A DNA stretch of 64,000 bases, from assembly GCF_004339595.1 (NCBI RefSeq), contig NZ_SMFU01000010.1, positions 1 to 64,000 on the forward strand, written 5' to 3'. This document shows positions 18,551 to 27,250 of the stretch, one piece after another. Origin of the DNA: Marinobacterium mangrovicola. GTDB lineage: Bacteria > Pseudomonadota > Gammaproteobacteria > Pseudomonadales > Balneatricaceae. The notes under the pieces are model-generated. The model saw nothing but the letters and a program-made list of their open reading frames with translations. It was not told where the DNA came from and searched no databases. Positions within the stretch are counted from its first letter, which is position 1. Each line of letters begins with the position of its first letter. Made by a program: the position numbers and the translations under genes.

Positions 18551-20725
18551 TTAGCCGCCGAACTTGGCCTTGGCTTCCTGGCGGCGACGGTGCAGAACCG
18601 GCTCGGTGTAGCCGTTCGGCTGTTCGCGGCCCTTGAGTACCAGGTCGCAGGCGGCCTGGAAGGCGACGGAGCCGTCGAAACCGGCAGCCATCGGACGGTA
18701 AGCGGCGTCGCCTTCGTTCTGGCGGTCCACAACCGCGGCCATACGCTGCATGGTTTCCATCACCTGCTCTTCAGAGCAGACGCCATGGTGGAGCCAGTTG
18801 GCGATATGCTGGCTGGAGATACGCAGGGTGGCGCGGTCTTCCATCAGGCCGATATCGTTGATATCCGGCACCTTGGAGCAGCCGACACCCTGGTCAACCC
18901 AGCGCACCACATAGCCGAGAATACCCTGGGCGTTGTTGTCGAGCTCTTCCTGGATCTGCTCTGCGCTCCAGTCCGGGTTCTGCGCCACCGGAATGGTAAG
19001 GATATCTTCCAGTGCCGCACGTGGGCGGGACTTGAGCTCCTCCTGACGGGCGAACACGTCCACCTTGTGGTAGTGCAGCGCGTGCAGGGTAGCGGCGGTC
19101 GGTGACGGCACCCAAGCGGTGTTGGCGCCAGCCAGCGGGTGGCCGATCTTGGCTTCCAGCATGCCGGCCATCAGGTCCGGCATCGCCCACATACCCTTAC
19201 CGATCTGGGCACGACCGCTGAGGCCGCAGGCCAGGCCGGTGTCCACGTTCCAGTCTTCGTAGGCCTTGATCCAGGCGGCGCCTTTCATATCGCCCTTGCG
19301 GATCATCGGGCCCGCTTCCATGGAGGTGTGAATCTCGTCGCCGGTACGGTCGAGGAAGCCGGTGTTGATAAACACCACGCGCTCCTTGGCGGCGCGGATA
19401 CACTCTTTCAGGTTCACCGTGGTACGGCGTTCCTCGTCCATGATCCCCACCTTCATGGTGTAACGATCAAGGTTGAGCGCGTCTTCGATACGGGCGAACA
19501 GTTCGTTGGTGAAGGCAACCTCTTCTGGACCGTGCATCTTCGGCTTAACAATGTAGATAGAGCCGGTAACGGTGTTGCGGAACTGGCCGTTGCCCTTGAC
19601 GTCGTGCACGGAGATCAGCGTGGTGACCAGGCCGTCCAGGATCCCTTCCGGAATCTCGTTGCCGTCCTTGTCGATGATCGCCGGGTTGGTCATCAGGTGA
19701 CCCACATTACGCACGAACATCAGGCTGCGGCCCTTCAGCGCCACTTCGCCACCGTTCGGGCTGGTGTAAACGCGATCCGGGTTCATGCGGCGGGTGAAGG
19801 TTTTTCCACCCTTGCTGACCTCTTCGGTCAGATCGCCCTTCATCAGGCCCAGCCAGTTGCGGTAAACCAGTACCTTGTCTTCGGCATCGACGGCGGCGAT
19901 GGAGTCTTCGCAGTCCATGATGGTGCTGAGCGCCGATTCCATCAGGATATCTTTGACGTTGGCGGCATCGGTCTTGCCGATCATATCGTCGGCGTCGACC
20001 TGGATCTCGAAGTGCAGGCCGTTATGCTCCAGCGCGATAGCGTCGGGGCGGGCAGCGTCGCCGTTGAAACCGATCAGCTGTGACGGGTCTTTCAGGCCGG
20101 ATTCGCTGCCATCAGCCAGGGTGACGACAAGCTTGCCGTTGTTGATGCTGTAAGCGGTGGAGTCCTTGTGGGAGCCCTGTTCCAGTGGCGCGTAGTCGTC
20201 GAGGAACTTGCGTGCGAAGGCGATAACCTTGGCGCCGCGCACCGGGTTGTAGGCGCTGCCGGCTTCGGCGCCGCCCTCGTTGGAGATGGCGTCGGTGCCG
20301 TACAGAGCGTTGTAGAGGCTACCCCAGCGGGCATTGGCCGCGTTCAGCGCGTAGCGGGCGTTCATCACCGGCACGACCAGCTGCGGGCCCGCCATGGTGG
20401 CCATCTCGGGGTCTACGTTGCTGGTGGTGGCCTTGAAGTCTTCGCCTTCCGGCAGCAGGTAGCCGATCTCGGTCAGGAAGCGGGTGTAGGCGGTGAAGTC
20501 GAACTCACCGCGGTTCTGGCGGTGCCATTCGTCGATCTGCGCCTGGAGGTCGTCACGTTTGGCCAGCAGCTCACGGTTACGCGGTGCCATGTCGTGCACG
20601 ATGGCATCAAATGCCGCCCAGTAGGCGTCCGCATCCACGCCTGTGCCCGGCAGGGCTTCATTGTTGATGAAGTTATAGAGATCTTCAGCGACCTGAAGGC
20701 CGCCAACCTGTACGCGTTGACTCAT
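18551..20725 (-). CDS. glcB: Malate synthase G
   Basis: Condenses glyoxylate and acetyl-CoA to malate in the glyoxylate bypass and glycolate use. The 724-residue length is typical of the G isoform. It starts at ATG 20723-20725 ([19 protein letters not shown]); a longer in-frame start at 20812 would add 29 unsupported residues. Family blocks include [22 protein letters not shown] (in part), [30 protein letters not shown], and [10 protein letters not shown] near the C-terminus. The end of the gene carries an imperfect 13-base duplication around its TAA. It appears monocistronic, without glcDEF or aceA nearby. Confidence 0.96.
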   Translation of the reverse strand: MSQRVQVGGLQVAEDLYNFINNEALPGTGVDADAYWAAFDAIVHDMAPRNRELLAKRDDLQAQIDEWHRQNRGEFDFTAYTRFLTEIGYLLPEGEDFKATTSNVDPEMATMAGPQLVVPVMNARYALNAANARWGSLYNALYGTDAISNEGGAEAGSAYNPVRGAKVIAFARKFLDDYAPLEQGSHKDSTAYSINNGKLVVTLADGSESGLKDPSQLIGFNGDAARPDAIALEHNGLHFEIQVDADDMIGKTDAANVKDILMESALSTIMDCEDSIAAVDAEDKVLVYRNWLGLMKGDLTEEVSKGGKTFTRRMNPDRVYTSPNGGEVALKGRSLMFVRNVGHLMTNPAIIDKDGNEIPEGILDGLVTTLISVHDVKGNGQFRNTVTGSIYIVKPKMHGPEEVAFTNELFARIEDALNLDRYTMKVGIMDEERRTTVNLKECIRAAKERVVFINTGFLDRTGDEIHTSMEAGPMIRKGDMKGAAWIKAYEDWNVDTGLACGLSGRAQIGKGMWAMPDLMAGMLEAKIGHPLAGANTAWVPSPTAATLHALHYHKVDVFARQEELKSRPRAALEDILTIPVAQNPDWSAEQIQEELDNNAQGILGYVVRWVDQGVGCSKVPDINDIGLMEDRATLRISSQHIANWLHHGVCSEEQVMETMQRMAAVVDRQNEGDAAYRPMAAGFDGSVAFQAACDLVLKGREQPNGYTEPVLHRRRQEAKAKFGG

Positions 20726-21020
20726 GAGGACTGCCTCTTTTTCGTGTTTATAGTCTCCCGGCTCCTGCGAGGCTGCGTGGCCAGAAATTGGGTTACGAAT
20801 GCAGGGTTGCATTGTGCAATGCGAAAATAGCGCAATTCGGCGCAGATGTAACCCCTCTTGGCCTAAAGTATGAAAAAGGAGGTTTTCGTGTTATTTGGCA
20901 ACACGATTACGCCGTTTTTTCAGATTTTAGCGCGTGTTTTTGTTGTTTTTTTACTAGGAAAAAGCCGCTGATCAGCCTCAATAGCGGGCGGGGTTGTTTC
21001 ATATGATCCTATAAATATTA

Positions 21021-21174
21021 TTCTGAAACAAATGGTTCATTAGCGTTTTCAACGCTGTGCCAGTGCCACAAATGGCACGCATCAATGGATGAACAGGGCG
21101 TTTCAGGGATGTTGCCGAGACTATGCCAGTATCACGCGTTTATTAATCAGCGCGCTTAGTTCGCGCTTTTATTT
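21021..21174 (+). ncRNA. Candidate structured RNA with intrinsic terminator
   Basis: The gap between glcB and the fec-like genes contains nested pairings: CTGAAA (21023-21028) with TTTCAG (21101-21106), GTTCAT (21035-21040) with ATGAAC (21089-21094), and inside them two hairpins, AGCGTT-ttc-AACGCT (21042-21056) and GTGCCA-caaa-TGGCAC (21063-21078). The two outer helices are separated by a symmetric 6x6 internal loop. A third hairpin AGCGCG/CGCGCT (21149-21167) followed by TTTATTT forms a plus-strand terminator with no plus-strand gene before it. A weak TTGTTT-16-TATTAT promoter lies at 20994-21021. It could instead be a palindromic repeat or part of the glcB leader on the minus strand. Confidence 0.4.
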
Positions 21175-21184
21175 AACCAAGTGC

Positions 21185-21970
21185 TCATCTCACAACACAC
21201 ATGGGCGTGCCTGCCAGAGGGTCGGTATGGATCTCCGCATCCACGGAGAACACCTGGCGCAGCAGTTCAGGGGTCAGGATTGCATCCGGCTTGCCCTCGG
21301 CAACGATCTGCCCCTGGTGCATCACCACCAGGTGATCGCAGTAGCGGCTGGCCTGGTTGATATCGTGCAGAACACTGATGACGGTTTTGCCGCGCTGATT
21401 TAGCTGTCGCAACAGATGCATCAGCTCGACCTGATGGTTCAGGTCCATGTAGGTGGTGGGCTCATCCAGCAGCAGGTAGTCGGTGTCCTGTGCCAGGGTG
21501 GTGGCGAGCCAGGCGCGCTGGCGCTGTCCGCCGGAAAGTTCCGAAACGAGCCGGTCCGCCAGCGGCTCTATGCCGGTGGCGCTCATGGCGCTGGCAACCG
21601 CATCCCTGTCTTCAGCACTCAGCTTGCCCCAGAAACCGGTGTAGGGACTGCGCCCATAGGCGACCAGCTCCCTCACCCGAATACCTTCCGGAATCGGCTG
21701 GGTCTGCGGCAGCAGCGCCAGTTGCCGTGCTACTTGACGCGATGGCAGGCGATGCAGCGCTTCACCTTTCCAGCTGACCCGGCCGCTTTGCGGTGTCAGC
21801 AGACGTACCAGGGTTTTCAACAGGGTCGACTTGCCGCAGCCATTGGGGCCGAGCAGTGCGGTGATCTTGCCGTGGGGGATGCGCAGGGACACATCCTGCA
21901 GAATCGGCCGCTCGCCGTAACCGACGCAGAGGTTTTCGGTGCACAGCAGTGCGTTTGCGGTATCCGGCAT
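21185..21970 (-). CDS. fecE: Iron-siderophore ABC transporter ATP-binding protein (FecE/FhuC type)
   Basis: Cytosolic ATPase of 261 residues that powers siderophore import. Motifs are Walker A GPNGCGKST (about residue 40), the signature LSGGQRQRAWLA, Walker B DYLLLDEPT and the H-loop in SVLHDINQASRYCDH. The start is ATG 21968-21970, because upstream in-frame sequence lies within the permease gene. It is the last gene of a four-gene unit (fecB-C-D-E order) on the minus strand. Placement in the FecE subgroup rests on the neighbouring FecB. Confidence 0.92.
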   Translation of the reverse strand: MPDTANALLCTENLCVGYGERPILQDVSLRIPHGKITALLGPNGCGKSTLLKTLVRLLTPQSGRVSWKGEALHRLPSRQVARQLALLPQTQPIPEGIRVRELVAYGRSPYTGFWGKLSAEDRDAVASAMSATGIEPLADRLVSELSGGQRQRAWLATTLAQDTDYLLLDEPTTYMDLNHQVELMHLLRQLNQRGKTVISVLHDINQASRYCDHLVVMHQGQIVAEGKPDAILTPELLRQVFSVDAEIHTDPLAGTPMCVVR

Positions 21971-21972
21971 GG

Positions 21973-22935
21973 TCAGCGCACCTTCTTGAGCAGGTAGATA
22001 AAGTAAGGCCCGCCAAGAATAGCGGTCATGATGCCGGCGGGCAGTTCGATGGGCGGTTTGATGATGCGGGTGGCCAGGTCTGCCAGCAGAAGCAGCAGCG
22101 CCCCGGTGAGCATGACCACGGGAATCAACCGCTGGTGTCGGCCGCCAACGAGCCGGCGCGCCAGATGAGGCGCCATCAGGCCGATAAAGCCGATCGGTCC
22201 GCAAACGGCCACCGAAGCGGCAGTGAGGCCAACGGCCAGAGCCAGCGCCATAAACCGGGTCTGCGGCACAGCCGAGCCCAGAGTAGTGGCGTAGTCATCG
22301 CCGAGATTGTTCAGGTTAAGCCGCTGACAGAGTCCCACCGCCAGCGGCATCAGCGCCACCGCCGGCAGAACCAGCCAGAGCTGCTCCCAGCTGCGGCCCC
22401 AGAGGCTGCCGGTCAGCCAGAGCAGGGCGTCGTTGAGGTTTTGCGGCCGGGTCAGCATGACAAAGTCGATGGCGCTGGCATAAAACGCCGCCAGGGCGAC
22501 GCCGGTAATGGCGATCTTTATCGGTGAGGCGTGCCTGCCGCAGAGCAGCCAGAGAATCATCGCAGCGGCTAAGGCTCCCAGCAGTGATACCACCGGCAGC
22601 CAGAGGCTGGAAACCTCGGGGTAGAGTGCGATCAGGATCACCGCCGCCAGGCTCGCGCCCTGGGAAACGCCGAGCAGGTCCGGCGATGCCAGCGGATTGC
22701 GGATCACGCCCTGCACCAGTACACCGGCCAGGGCCAGGCTGGCGCCGACGATCAGGGCCAGCAGCAGTCGCGGCAGACGCAGTTCATGAACAATGAAGTA
22801 GTTCTCATGGCCGCTCTGCAAACCCAGGAGTACTGCGGTGAAGGGCAGATTAACCGCGCCCAGCTGCAGGTTCATAGCCGCAGCGGCGGCAACGGCAAAG
22901 CAGAGTATCAGGCCGGTGCGAAGCGCTGGATTCAT
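21973..22935 (-). CDS. fecD: Iron-siderophore ABC transporter permease (FecD type)
   Basis: FecCD-family permease of 320 residues with about nine or ten transmembrane helices. Typical blocks are LRLPRLLLALIVGASLALAGV (in part), GVIRNPLASPDLLGVSQGAS, and GPIGFIGLMAPHLAR, which docks the ATPase. The ATG at 22933-22935 overlaps the end of the fecC-type gene as ATGA, indicating translational coupling. It ends two bases before the fecE start. Confidence 0.93.
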   Translation of the reverse strand: MNPALRTGLILCFAVAAAAAMNLQLGAVNLPFTAVLLGLQSGHENYFIVHELRLPRLLLALIVGASLALAGVLVQGVIRNPLASPDLLGVSQGASLAAVILIALYPEVSSLWLPVVSLLGALAAAMILWLLCGRHASPIKIAITGVALAAFYASAIDFVMLTRPQNLNDALLWLTGSLWGRSWEQLWLVLPAVALMPLAVGLCQRLNLNNLGDDYATTLGSAVPQTRFMALALAVGLTAASVAVCGPIGFIGLMAPHLARRLVGGRHQRLIPVVMLTGALLLLLADLATRIIKPPIELPAGIMTAILGGPYFIYLLKKVR

Positions 22936-23921
22936 GAACGCGCCCTGATCATATAGAGGAAAAAGGGTGCGCCGATCAGCGCCAGAATAGCGCCGGCCGG
23001 GGTCTCGGTGGGATAGACGACGCCGCGGCTCAATGTATCGGCGGCCACCACCAGCAGCGCACCCAGCAGCATCGACAGAGGTATCACTTTGCGCTGGTCG
23101 GGGCCGACCCAGGCGCGGGCCATATGAGGCACCAGCAGACCGACGAAAGCGATGGCTCCGGCGGTGGCGATGGCGGCCGCCACCAGCACCAGTGCGGTCA
23201 GGCTCGCCAGCAGGCGGATGCGGCCCAGGCGCAGGCCCAGGTTGCGTGCCTGGTCTTCGCCCATACTCAGCAGGTTTAGTGCGGGCGTCAGCAACGTCGC
23301 CGCCAGCAGGCCGATCAGCGCCAGGGGCCAGAGTCGTGAATAGTCGTCCCAGCCGACGTTGGCCAGGCTGCCGGTTAGCCAGGTGATCACGCTGCGGGCC
23401 TGCTCTTCCGCCAGAATCATGCTGGCGCGGGTGATCGCAGCGCATAGTGCCGAGATCGCAAGCCCGGCCAGAATCAGCCGGCCACGCTCGGCACCGGGCT
23501 GCCAAGCGGCGCCGAGCAGCATCACCAGCATCCAGGCGCAGCCACCGCCGATAACCGCTGCGCCAGGCAGCAGCAGATCGGTTTGCCAGCTGATGAAGAT
23601 CGATGCCAGGGCGACACCCAGGGCGGCGCCGGCGTTAACGCCAAACAGCCCGGGTGATGCCAGCGGGTTTTGCGTCAGCCCCTGCATTACGGCGCCGGCT
23701 ACGGCAAAACAGGCACCGACGATGGCGGCGATCAGTACCCGCGGCAGACGCAGGTCCAGCACCACGGTCTGCACCACCGAGCCAGGTTGTGGCGCGATCA
23801 GCGCATTCAAGGCTTCATGCGCGGTGATCGGCAGCGCCGACCAGGTAAACAGCGATACCCAGCCGCAGACCAGAAGCAGCAGTGCAGCGACCAGGTATTT
23901 GGCCGGCCAGGGCAGCGACAT
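22932..23921 (-). CDS. fecC: Iron-siderophore ABC transporter permease (FecC type)
   Basis: Second FecCD-family permease, 329 residues, paired with the FecD-type subunit to form a heterodimeric channel. It has the same landmark motifs: DLRLPRVLIAAIVGACFAVAG (in part), GLTQNPLASPGLFGVNAGAALG, and GAIAFVGLLVPHMARAWVGPD. The start is taken at ATG 23919-23921, two bases after the fecB stop; the upstream in-frame stretch lies in fecB. Two non-identical permeases, not one fused polypeptide as in FhuB, fit the Fec arrangement. Confidence 0.93.
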   Translation of the reverse strand: MSLPWPAKYLVAALLLLVCGWVSLFTWSALPITAHEALNALIAPQPGSVVQTVVLDLRLPRVLIAAIVGACFAVAGAVMQGLTQNPLASPGLFGVNAGAALGVALASIFISWQTDLLLPGAAVIGGGCAWMLVMLLGAAWQPGAERGRLILAGLAISALCAAITRASMILAEEQARSVITWLTGSLANVGWDDYSRLWPLALIGLLAATLLTPALNLLSMGEDQARNLGLRLGRIRLLASLTALVLVAAAIATAGAIAFVGLLVPHMARAWVGPDQRKVIPLSMLLGALLVVAADTLSRGVVYPTETPAGAILALIGAPFFLYMIRARS

Positions 23922-23923
23922 CT

Positions 23924-24838
23924 CTAGCCCTGTCCCAGCAGGCTGACCAGATCGGCCGCCATCTGCTCGGCAGCGAGTATGCCGGGGCCGCGCACCCAGA
24001 TATTGGCATCCACCGGATAGACGTGATTGTTCTGTACCGCACTCAGCAACTGCCAGAGCGGTTGCTTCTGCCACTGCTGGAGCAGATTGGCATCGTTGTA
24101 GCGGCCTATAACCAAGTGCGGTGGATTAAACGCGAGCAGCTGTTCCAGGCCGATCTGGCGCACTTCGTCGCTGTCACTGCGGTTAATGCTGGGCACGCTG
24201 AGGCCCAGGGTGCGGATCAGGCCGCCAATGAAGGAGTCGGGGGCATGGGCGTACAGATTTTTGGGCGTGGCGACGGCGAACTGAATCTCAGTCTGCTGCG
24301 GCAGCTGTGTCGCGAACTTCTCCATCGTTTGTTGATGTGCTTCCAGGCGGGTCTGCATCTGCTGCTCTTTGCCCAGCGCCCTGGAGATTACCAGCTCCGA
24401 GTTCAGGGTTTCGGCGTAGCTGGCGCGGCGTGAGGGCAGGATCAGCGTCGGTGCGATTTTCTGCAGCTGTGCGTAGACAGCACCATGACGATCTATATCG
24501 GCGATGATCAGGTCTGGTTTCAGCGCAGCGATGGTTTCCAGGCTGGGCTGGGCGCGGGTGCCCACTGATTGCCAGCCGCCGATCGATTCACGAATTTCCG
24601 GCAGCAGCCGCTCCGGCGCATTGTCATCGGCTACCCCCACCGGTTTGACGCCAAGCGTAGCCAGGGCGTCGACAAAGGGGTACTCCAGCGCCACGATCCG
24701 TTGGGGCACTCCTTCCAGCTGTAACTCTCCGAAACCGGGCATCTCTATGGTTGCGCCCGCCTGCGCCTGCACCGCGCAAAAGGGCAGCGCGAAAATCAGC
24801 CAGAATCTGATAATCCAGTGTTTGAAAACTGCTTTCAT
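23924..24838 (-). CDS. fecB: Periplasmic iron-siderophore binding protein (FecB type)
   Basis: Class III solute-binding protein of 304 residues with a signal peptide cleaved near AQA (about residue 27) and no lipobox cysteine. The blocks VGVADDN, WQSVGTRAQPSLETIAALK, PDLIIADIDRH and LWQLLSAVQ match what I recall of E. coli FecB very closely. This suggests a ferric citrate-like or related substrate, although the neighbouring receptor is not FecA-like. It is the first gene of the unit, transcribed away from the receptor, with Fur-box-like sequence between. Confidence 0.9.
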   Translation of the reverse strand: MKAVFKHWIIRFWLIFALPFCAVQAQAGATIEMPGFGELQLEGVPQRIVALEYPFVDALATLGVKPVGVADDNAPERLLPEIRESIGGWQSVGTRAQPSLETIAALKPDLIIADIDRHGAVYAQLQKIAPTLILPSRRASYAETLNSELVISRALGKEQQMQTRLEAHQQTMEKFATQLPQQTEIQFAVATPKNLYAHAPDSFIGGLIRTLGLSVPSINRSDSDEVRQIGLEQLLAFNPPHLVIGRYNDANLLQQWQKQPLWQLLSAVQNNHVYPVDANIWVRGPGILAAEQMAADLVSLLGQG

Positions 24839-24906
24839 TGAGTAGCTCCGAGAGACTGATTTGGTCAGCGCGGCGGGATGGGACGAAAAAGCCCTTACAA
24901 AAAATA

Positions 24907-24953
24907 CTTGATAATCATGAGGTTTGACTTATTTCGATAATGCAAATGATAAT
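24907..24953. promoter_or_regulatory. Fur-box-like sequences between fecB and the siderophore receptor
   Basis: Two AT-rich stretches built from the Fur hexamer GATAAT/ATTATC occur in the divergent intergenic region: TTGATAATCATGAG at 24908-24921, and GATAATGCAAATGATAAT at 24936-24953. They would allow iron-dependent co-repression of both transcription units. The match is to the consensus pattern by eye only. Confidence 0.65.
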
Positions 24954-25036
24954 ACTTCTACTTTAGTCGATCAATAAAAGCTGGATCGCTTGAATTGCCG
25001 TGTTTGTGTACGTGTTTGAATTGGAGATTTGGTGCG

Positions 25037-27190
25037 ATGCAGTATGCCGCCCGTGTAAAAAGCGCTCGTGGAAAAAACGCGCGTCTAAAAAACCTGGCTT
25101 TGGTGATCGGGGCTATCAGCTTGCCCGCACAGGCGGAGACAGTGACAAATCTGGACACCCTGGTGATCGAGGCTGATGCGCTTAATGCCGATCCGGGCGG
25201 CACCATGAAGAGCGCAGCACCGGCAGACAGCCAGTCGCTGACCCTGGGTAATGTGGGTAAAGAAAAGATCGAATCCCTGCAGGTTAACGATATTTCGGAG
25301 GCGATCGACACCATCTCGGGTATCCATCGTATCGGTGGTGGCACCAACTACGACTATGTCTCACGCGGATTCAGCCTGACCCGTGATAACGTCAAGATGG
25401 ATGGCATGAACGCCTGGGCGCTGAAAGATCAGAGCATGCCCGCTATTCTGCTGGACGACGTGGAGGTGCTGAAGGGCGTGGGCTCCATGTTCTACGGCAG
25501 CCAGGAGCCGGGCGGCACCATCAACCTGGTGACCAAGAAACCACAGGCCGAGCGTTACAACGAGATTGATCTGCAGGGCGGCGCCTGGCTCAGCGACGAT
25601 ACGGATGCCGGCTGGGGTAAGAGTGCGCTCTCCTTCGATTCCACCGGTGAGATGGGCGACCGCAAAGACGTTCTTTACCGGGTGATCGGCGAATATCGTG
25701 ACGATAAGGGGTTTCGCGACGATGAGGACAAGGACGGTTACTTCCTGGCGCCGATGCTGACCTGGCTGATCGATGACAGGCAGTCACTGACGGCGCAGTT
25801 TGAAGTCACCCGCTACGACTACAATTACCCGTCCGGTCTGGTAGCGGCTGATTCCGATATCAAGCAGGTGGCCGATATCACCACCAACTATCTCGGTCCA
25901 CAGAACGATGCCACCGATGAAGGTGTTTCGGCATCGCTGACCTACAATCGTGACCTGGGTAACGGCTGGAGCAACGTCACCAAGTGGCGCAGCGTCTGGC
26001 ACGAAGATGAACGCGCCAACTTCTGGGTCCGCTCGGTGAGAGATGGCACTGTGAAACGTTCCTACCGCCATCTGCTGAACAAGCAGGAGAACCACTCGCT
26101 GGACTCCTACTTCACTGGTGAGGTGATGACCGGTTCTATTGCCCACCGCCTGACGCTGGGTGGCAGCTACGCCTACACCCGCAACGATTTTAATCGCCTT
26201 AACTGGGGCAACATCGACAGCGCCCTGGATCTGGATCTGTATAACCCGGTTCATGATTACATCGATCTGGACAGCATCAGTAATGGCGATGGCCTGCACC
26301 GGGTGTTTACCTACGACACCTACAGTCTCTACGGCCAGGATGTGATCGCCCTGACCGATAAGCTGGATCTGCAGGCGGGGCTGCGCTATGACTGGCAGCA
26401 TCGTGAGATGGAAGCCAAGGCGTACACCAATGTCAGCGGCCGGTCTTACGAAGCGGAGCTCTATGAAACGAATGAAGACTTTCTGACCCCGACTCTGGGG
26501 CTTAGCTACCGGCTCAATAACGACTGGCGTCTGCACGGCTCTTACTCTGAGTCTTACGAAACCAGTGCCGTCAGCAATACCGATGCCGATGGCAACACCT
26601 TCGATCCGGAGACCGGCAAGCAGTACGAAGTCGGAATTCACTACACCCCGGCGGCTGACTGGAACGCCGAGCTGGTGCTGTTCCAGATCAACAAGGAAAA
26701 CGTGATCGTCAGCGGTGATGATGGTTACAGCGCAGCCCTGGGTGAAGTGCGCAGCCGCGGTGCGGAGCTGGGACTGGGCTGGAACCCAACTTCACGTCTG
26801 GCGCTGCAGGCAAGCTATACGCTGCTGGATACGGTTATTCTCACGGGCGACCAGGACACTGCGGATAACGAAGAGGGGAATGAATTCCTCAACTCGCCGC
26901 ATAACCAGCTGAGTCTGCAGGCGCAGTACAAGGCCAGCGAGGCGCTGGATCTTGGCGCCGTGTTCTTCGCCCAGAGTCGCCGCTACGGCAGCAGCGATAA
27001 TGAACTGGAACTGCCGGGCTTTGGCCGCCTGGATCTGACCGCCAGCTACCAGCTGAGTCCGAATATGGATATGGGCCTGGCGCTGAAGAACGTGTTCGAC
27101 AAGCAGTATTACCTGGCGGCAGACCGGGATACGGCCGTCTACCCGGGCGCACCGCGCTTCCTGCAGGCAAGCCTCAAGTACCGGTTTTAA
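25037..27190 (+). CDS. TonB-dependent siderophore receptor
   Basis: Outer-membrane receptor of 717 residues. After a signal peptide ending in AQA (about residue 34), the TonB box NLDTLVIEA follows directly, so there is no N-terminal signalling domain and no FecA/FpvA-style regulation. The plug carries DNVKMDGMNAW, VEVLKGVGSMFYGSQEPGGTINLVTKKP in part, and the barrel ends in the classic aromatic F (LQASLKYRF). It resembles ferrichrome/coprogen/pyoverdine-type receptors. I start it at ATG 25037, with GGAG at 25023-25026; an in-frame ATG at 24995 would extend it by 14 residues. The ligand is unknown. Confidence 0.92.
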   Translation: MQYAARVKSARGKNARLKNLALVIGAISLPAQAETVTNLDTLVIEADALNADPGGTMKSAAPADSQSLTLGNVGKEKIESLQVNDISEAIDTISGIHRIGGGTNYDYVSRGFSLTRDNVKMDGMNAWALKDQSMPAILLDDVEVLKGVGSMFYGSQEPGGTINLVTKKPQAERYNEIDLQGGAWLSDDTDAGWGKSALSFDSTGEMGDRKDVLYRVIGEYRDDKGFRDDEDKDGYFLAPMLTWLIDDRQSLTAQFEVTRYDYNYPSGLVAADSDIKQVADITTNYLGPQNDATDEGVSASLTYNRDLGNGWSNVTKWRSVWHEDERANFWVRSVRDGTVKRSYRHLLNKQENHSLDSYFTGEVMTGSIAHRLTLGGSYAYTRNDFNRLNWGNIDSALDLDLYNPVHDYIDLDSISNGDGLHRVFTYDTYSLYGQDVIALTDKLDLQAGLRYDWQHREMEAKAYTNVSGRSYEAELYETNEDFLTPTLGLSYRLNNDWRLHGSYSESYETSAVSNTDADGNTFDPETGKQYEVGIHYTPAADWNAELVLFQINKENVIVSGDDGYSAALGEVRSRGAELGLGWNPTSRLALQASYTLLDTVILTGDQDTADNEEGNEFLNSPHNQLSLQAQYKASEALDLGAVFFAQSRRYGSSDNELELPGFGRLDLTASYQLSPNMDMGLALKNVFDKQYYLAADRDTAVYPGAPRFLQASLKYRF

Positions 27191-27206
27191 GGTCGGTTAC
27201 GACCCC

Positions 27207-27237
27207 AAAAAACCGCCGCACACTGCGGCGGTTTTTT
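27207..27237. terminator. Bidirectional intrinsic terminator between the receptor gene and mscK
   Basis: An AACCGCCGC...GCGGCGGTT stem with loop ACACT is flanked by A residues on the left and TTTTTT on the right. It can therefore stop transcription from the receptor gene (+) and from the convergent mscK gene (-). Confidence 0.9.
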
Positions 27238-27250
27238 GTTCACTCCAGTA

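Noticed and set aside
20726-20880. A glycine riboswitch upstream of malate synthase G
   Set aside because: Some marine bacteria have one on this gene, so I looked on the minus strand. The conserved GGAGAG and GCCGAAGG-type blocks are not present.
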